Assembly: GCF_021728535.1 (NCBI RefSeq)
Contig: NZ_JAKKDU010000003.1
Location: 1 to 64,000, forward strand
Length of the DNA: 64,000 bases
From: Wocania arenilitoris
GTDB lineage: Bacteria > Bacteroidota > Bacteroidia > Flavobacteriales > Flavobacteriaceae
Direction: 5' to 3'
Both the position numbers and the translations under genes were made by a program. Positions 61,901-64,000 of the stretch are shown in pieces. The notes below the pieces were generated by a model, which made no database searches, was not told the DNA's origin, and was given only the letters and a program-made list of their open reading frames with translations. The first letter of the stretch is position 1, and every line of letters starts with the position of its first letter.

Positions 61901-64000
61901 ATGCCTTTTGCATCAACCACAACGACATCAAATGTTTGGTTTTCATCCGTAAAAAACGAACCATAGGCATTTCCTTTTGGAGAACCTAGGCCAACAAACG
62001 ACTTGTAAGGCGCGTATTGTTTTGTAAAGGCATCCATTGAGAAATCACCACCATTTTCAAATGCACGAACCAAAAATTGAGCATTTAGCATTCCTGGAGC
62101 ATTTTTGCCAACATTTAATTTAGCGTTTATTTTTGCTAAACCATCAGCATCAACGTTGCCTTTAAAAACATTAATTTCTTCGGTATTAAATTTACGAGTA
62201 GGGTCGTTAAAGATGTAATTTTTATAACCTTTAAAGCTGCTGTAAGACGGTGTGAATTTCGCTTTAATTTCTGCTTTTAAATTTTTTCCTGGCGAACCGT
62301 GAAGCCATTTTACATCTAACCCCCCTTTTAGTGGCGCTGTATTTGTTAGGATGTCGTTTTCAAAATCTACTTTAATTTTTAATCGATTTGGCTTAACAGT
62401 TTCAATTTTTAAACCTTTATAAAAGGTCGCACCACCAACCGAAACTTTAGCATTATAGTTTCCTGTTTTATCCTCTTGAGATGTTGGTACTGTGAATTTG
62501 TAGAAATTATTAAGATGATCGGTAGCAACATTTTTATAAACTAATTTTCCATTTGGGTTTGTAATTTCCATTTTAACGGGATGCCCCTTGGGGAGTTTGT
62601 TGTCAGTATCATTTAGCATAAAAGTTAAATGTAAGGTGTCACCTGGTCGCCAAACACCACGTTCGCCATAAACGTAACCTTTAAGTCCGCGTTGTAAACG
62701 ATTTCCAGAAACATCAAACTTGCTTAGCGATAACGAATTGCCATCTTGAAGCTTCACGTAGGATGTGTTTTGTCCTTTAGAAACAATGGCAAAATTTGCA
62801 TGCTTATTAGCATCTATTGTAATTAAACCTTGTTCGTCAGTGGTTCTGCTTGCTATTTCTTGTTGCTGAAAATTATAAAGCGTAACCTTTACACCGGCTT
62901 CTGGATTTGTGTTTAAAATATTAGTTATCGCAAAATAATAGGAGTTGTTAGTGCCTCGTTTTGCAATAACACCAAGGTTTGAAGCGAGTAAGTTTTGAGA
63001 GACTATTTTGTGCTCGTTGTAATACGCATCATGACATGGGTTGTTTTCTTCTCGCCAATTATAATTGTAGTTTTTGTAGCGATATATTAAATTATCCCAA
63101 TACTGTTCTTCGCGTAAATCTTCATTCTCTAATGATATTTCGTCTAAATCATTTTCATAATAATCATCTTCGTAATATTCATCGTATTCATCATTTTCGG
63201 TGTTTTTAATATTTGTGTTAGCTTCGCAATCGAATAAAGAATAACTCTTATTGTAGCTTAATTCAATGCGGTAAATGGCTCCAGCATCAGCTTTAAAAAA
63301 CTTAGACAAATCTATGCTATACGCTTTCCACTTACCTGTATTTTCTTCTGCTGTTTGGAGTTGAATAGTTTGTTTTGCTATACGTCGCCCCACTTTTTTA
63401 ATGTCGTATCGGTTATTACTATTTAAATTATTGTCTTGTAAAAATTGAAGCACATTATCTTCAAAAATTTTAATAACCCTTACATTAACAGCACTTAAAT
63501 TAACAGCTTCAAAATTAAATTTTAATTCTTGAGAATTAGGTAAAATGGAGCCATTACTTATTAAACGCACTTGTGGTTTTAATTCTTCAAAAGCAATAAT
63601 TTCTGAAAACGGTTTCTTTAGTTTGTAATCATCGGTATTTTTTATGCCTTGAAAAATGGCTACCTGAATATTGCCCACTAATTTGCTGTCTGGGTATACT
63701 TTTAATATGTTTCCGTCTACAATATATTTTGGATTTTTAACCTTTTGAATAGTTACTAAGCCCTCAAAATTTTGTTGTTTTTTTAGGGGATCTGAGAAAT
63801 TAATTGATAGGTGTTGTTCTGGCGATTGAATAACATCAAGATTAATAATAGTAAAATTATTTATTCCAGGAATGTTAATGGTGTTTTCGCCTTTATTTGA
63901 TGTTTTTATGTGTTTTCCATTCCATTTTATATCAATTTTACTGTCTTCTATTTGTCGATTGATACTATCAATTTTAAATTCAAAATATTTTGAGTTTTTG
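58993..64000 (-). CDS. Alpha-2-macroglobulin-family protein, partial (5' end outside)
   Basis: The reading frame stays open from the stop at 58993 to the window edge (over 1660 codons), so the N-terminus and signal peptide are missing. The bacterial alpha-2-macroglobulin thioester motif is present near 60332-60343 as YPHGCVEQTTSS (C-x-E-Q). MG-domain sequences are recognisable: GYVYGERGVWRPGDTLHLTF (MG2-like) and EEGLLDLTRFKTPNAWDEFY (bait-flanking ANATO-like MG domain). A Trp-rich helical thioester domain follows. Such periplasmic proteins trap proteases and usually lie beside pbpC. Here other genes intervene. Confidence 0.92.
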   Translation of the reverse strand, partial: KNSKYFEFKIDSINRQIEDSKIDIKWNGKHIKTSNKGENTINIPGINNFTIINLDVIQSPEQHLSINFSDPLKKQQNFEGLVTIQKVKNPKYIVDGNILKVYPDSKLVGNIQVAIFQGIKNTDDYKLKKPFSEIIAFEELKPQVRLISNGSILPNSQELKFNFEAVNLSAVNVRVIKIFEDNVLQFLQDNNLNSNNRYDIKKVGRRIAKQTIQLQTAEENTGKWKAYSIDLSKFFKADAGAIYRIELSYNKSYSLFDCEANTNIKNTENDEYDEYYEDDYYENDLDEISLENEDLREEQYWDNLIYRYKNYNYNWREENNPCHDAYYNEHKIVSQNLLASNLGVIAKRGTNNSYYFAITNILNTNPEAGVKVTLYNFQQQEIASRTTDEQGLITIDANKHANFAIVSKGQNTSYVKLQDGNSLSLSKFDVSGNRLQRGLKGYVYGERGVWRPGDTLHLTFMLNDTDNKLPKGHPVKMEITNPNGKLVYKNVATDHLNNFYKFTVPTSQEDKTGNYNAKVSVGGATFYKGLKIETVKPNRLKIKVDFENDILTNTAPLKGGLDVKWLHGSPGKNLKAEIKAKFTPSYSSFKGYKNYIFNDPTRKFNTEEINVFKGNVDADGLAKINAKLNVGKNAPGMLNAQFLVRAFENGGDFSMDAFTKQYAPYKSFVGLGSPKGNAYGSFFTDENQTFDVVVVDAKGIPVKRNNLEVKVYKIEWRWWWNSSYDNLSSYVSSSYHRPYLSQKINTDTNGKSTFKINIPDNDRGRYLIRIIDPVSGHATGRTAYFYKNWWGNSSTGDKEAAKMLVFSADKEKYNVGETAKITFQSGSEGRALVSIENGTEVLDYKWVKTQQGETTVNVPITSEMAPNVFVNISLLQPHAISANDLPIRLFGVIPIMVEDPNTKLEPQLKMPDVLRPKETFKVTISEKNKKSMTYTIALVEEGLLDLTRFKTPNAWDEFYKREALGVKTWDIFDDVIGAYSGSIDQVFAIGGDGSAAKGKNKKANRFKPVVTYLGPFNLNAGEQKSHTIKLPNYIGAVRTMVIAGDNKNEAYGSTDKSVEVKKPLMVLATLPRKLSPGEKVTLPVTIFAMEPKVKNVSISLKLSDGISIIGQKTKTLNFAKPDEKMTYFELDVSKAKGSNTVKVIASGNGEKSSYKVELNVVNPNPITSKTIDKTIAANATENLELSTFGVVGSNSATLEFSTLPPMDFSRRLQYLIQYPHGCVEQTTSSVFPQLFLADIFDVTLKKKQAIQNNIESGIKRLGHFQTSNGGLSYWMGENTADDWGTSYAGHFMIEAEKKGYVLPLTFKSSWITYQKQAASNWRPSYRTHNSDLAQAYRLYTLALAGSPDLASMNRLREFSEISNEAKWRLAAAYALAGQKEASDNISQSANIKFKPVKYNYYTYGSRDRNRAMALETMVLTKNPKTRELAEYIAKDLSSNLWMSTQTAAYSLLAMAKMVNANGGKALKVNYTINGKTESIDTKSAIAQRELQVNDGANRVLFTNQKDNVVYVRVLNSGKLPLGEELAEQRGLSVSYAYKDLKGNKIDVSKLQQGQDFVATVSVSNLKNERVNNVALTQIFSSGWEIVNTRFTDFSSATKSQARFTDIRDDRVNFYFDLPEKGKHSTKTFNVMLNASYLGTYYLPGIQAEAMYDNEYLVRTKGKWVVVEK

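Overview
The window reads as chromosome from a member of the Flavobacteriaceae (Bacteroidota). The DNA is very A/T-rich and genes mostly lack Shine-Dalgarno sequences. Several promoters fit the Bacteroidota pattern (TTG, a spacer of about 19, then TAnnTTTG). Lineage markers include an IPExxxVDY-family protein, a C-terminal gliding-motility/type IX secretion sorting domain, an OmpA porin with thrombospondin type 3 repeats, and many exported proteins whose signal peptides end in FGQ, or in a Cys lipobox.

Layout. 1-1332: an IS3-family insertion sequence running off the left edge, with orfA and orfB joined by a predicted -1 frameshift. 1490-12128: a one-directional block of about twelve orphan genes, mostly exported or lipoproteins (NTF2-like, TonB-C-like, MORN-like, TPR and carboxypeptidase-regulatory-like folds), plus a POT/MFS transporter. 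It ends at the 3' side of a tRNA-Ala gene (12201-12274), so it looks like an accessory island. 12281-24000: housekeeping genes: a universal stress protein, GNAT, MATE, two tiny membrane proteins, queD, lpxH, a TSUP permease, recJ, OsmC, rsmI, tdk, alr and mscL. 24046-36332: asd, a dead IS1380 copy, an alpha/beta hydrolase, addB, an OmpA porin, kbl, addA and superoxide dismutase. 36333-37965: a small accessory spot with a lone possible nuclease-like gene and a 75-80 bp hairpin-bearing direct repeat. 37966-50790: a purF paralogue, a PfkB kinase, rnhA, purN, the acpP-fabF-rnc-IPExxxVDY-pyk run, dinB, and a CYTH / YCII lipoprotein / EEP nuclease-like operon. 50878-64000: pbpC and a large alpha-2-macroglobulin gene. 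These are normally neighbours but are here separated by about 5.7 kb carrying an ABM protein, a DUF2071 protein, a type IX-sorted surface protein, the wreck of an esterase, a sulfatase, and a 163-bp element with perfect 20-bp inverted ends.

How genes relate. acpP and fabF supply fatty acids, and lpxH acts in lipid A synthesis. purF-like, purN and the PfkB kinase point to purine metabolism. addA and addB together would form the recombination helicase-nuclease, with recJ as a second exonuclease. pbpC and alpha-2-macroglobulin are a known periplasmic pair. The sulfatase and the esterase remnant look like leftovers of a polysaccharide-degradation locus.

Most unusual sequence signals: a terminator-like 11-bp hairpin inside the 5' coding region of the RNase III gene; the hairpin direct repeats beside the orphan gene at 36649-37425; a 58-bp repeat at two places in opposite orientations; the 163-bp inverted-repeat element; and a signal peptide apparently starting at ATA. 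I did not find a CRISPR array, prophage or clearly recognisable new defence system. The best candidates for undescribed biology are the exported-protein island and the orphan gene with its hairpin repeats.
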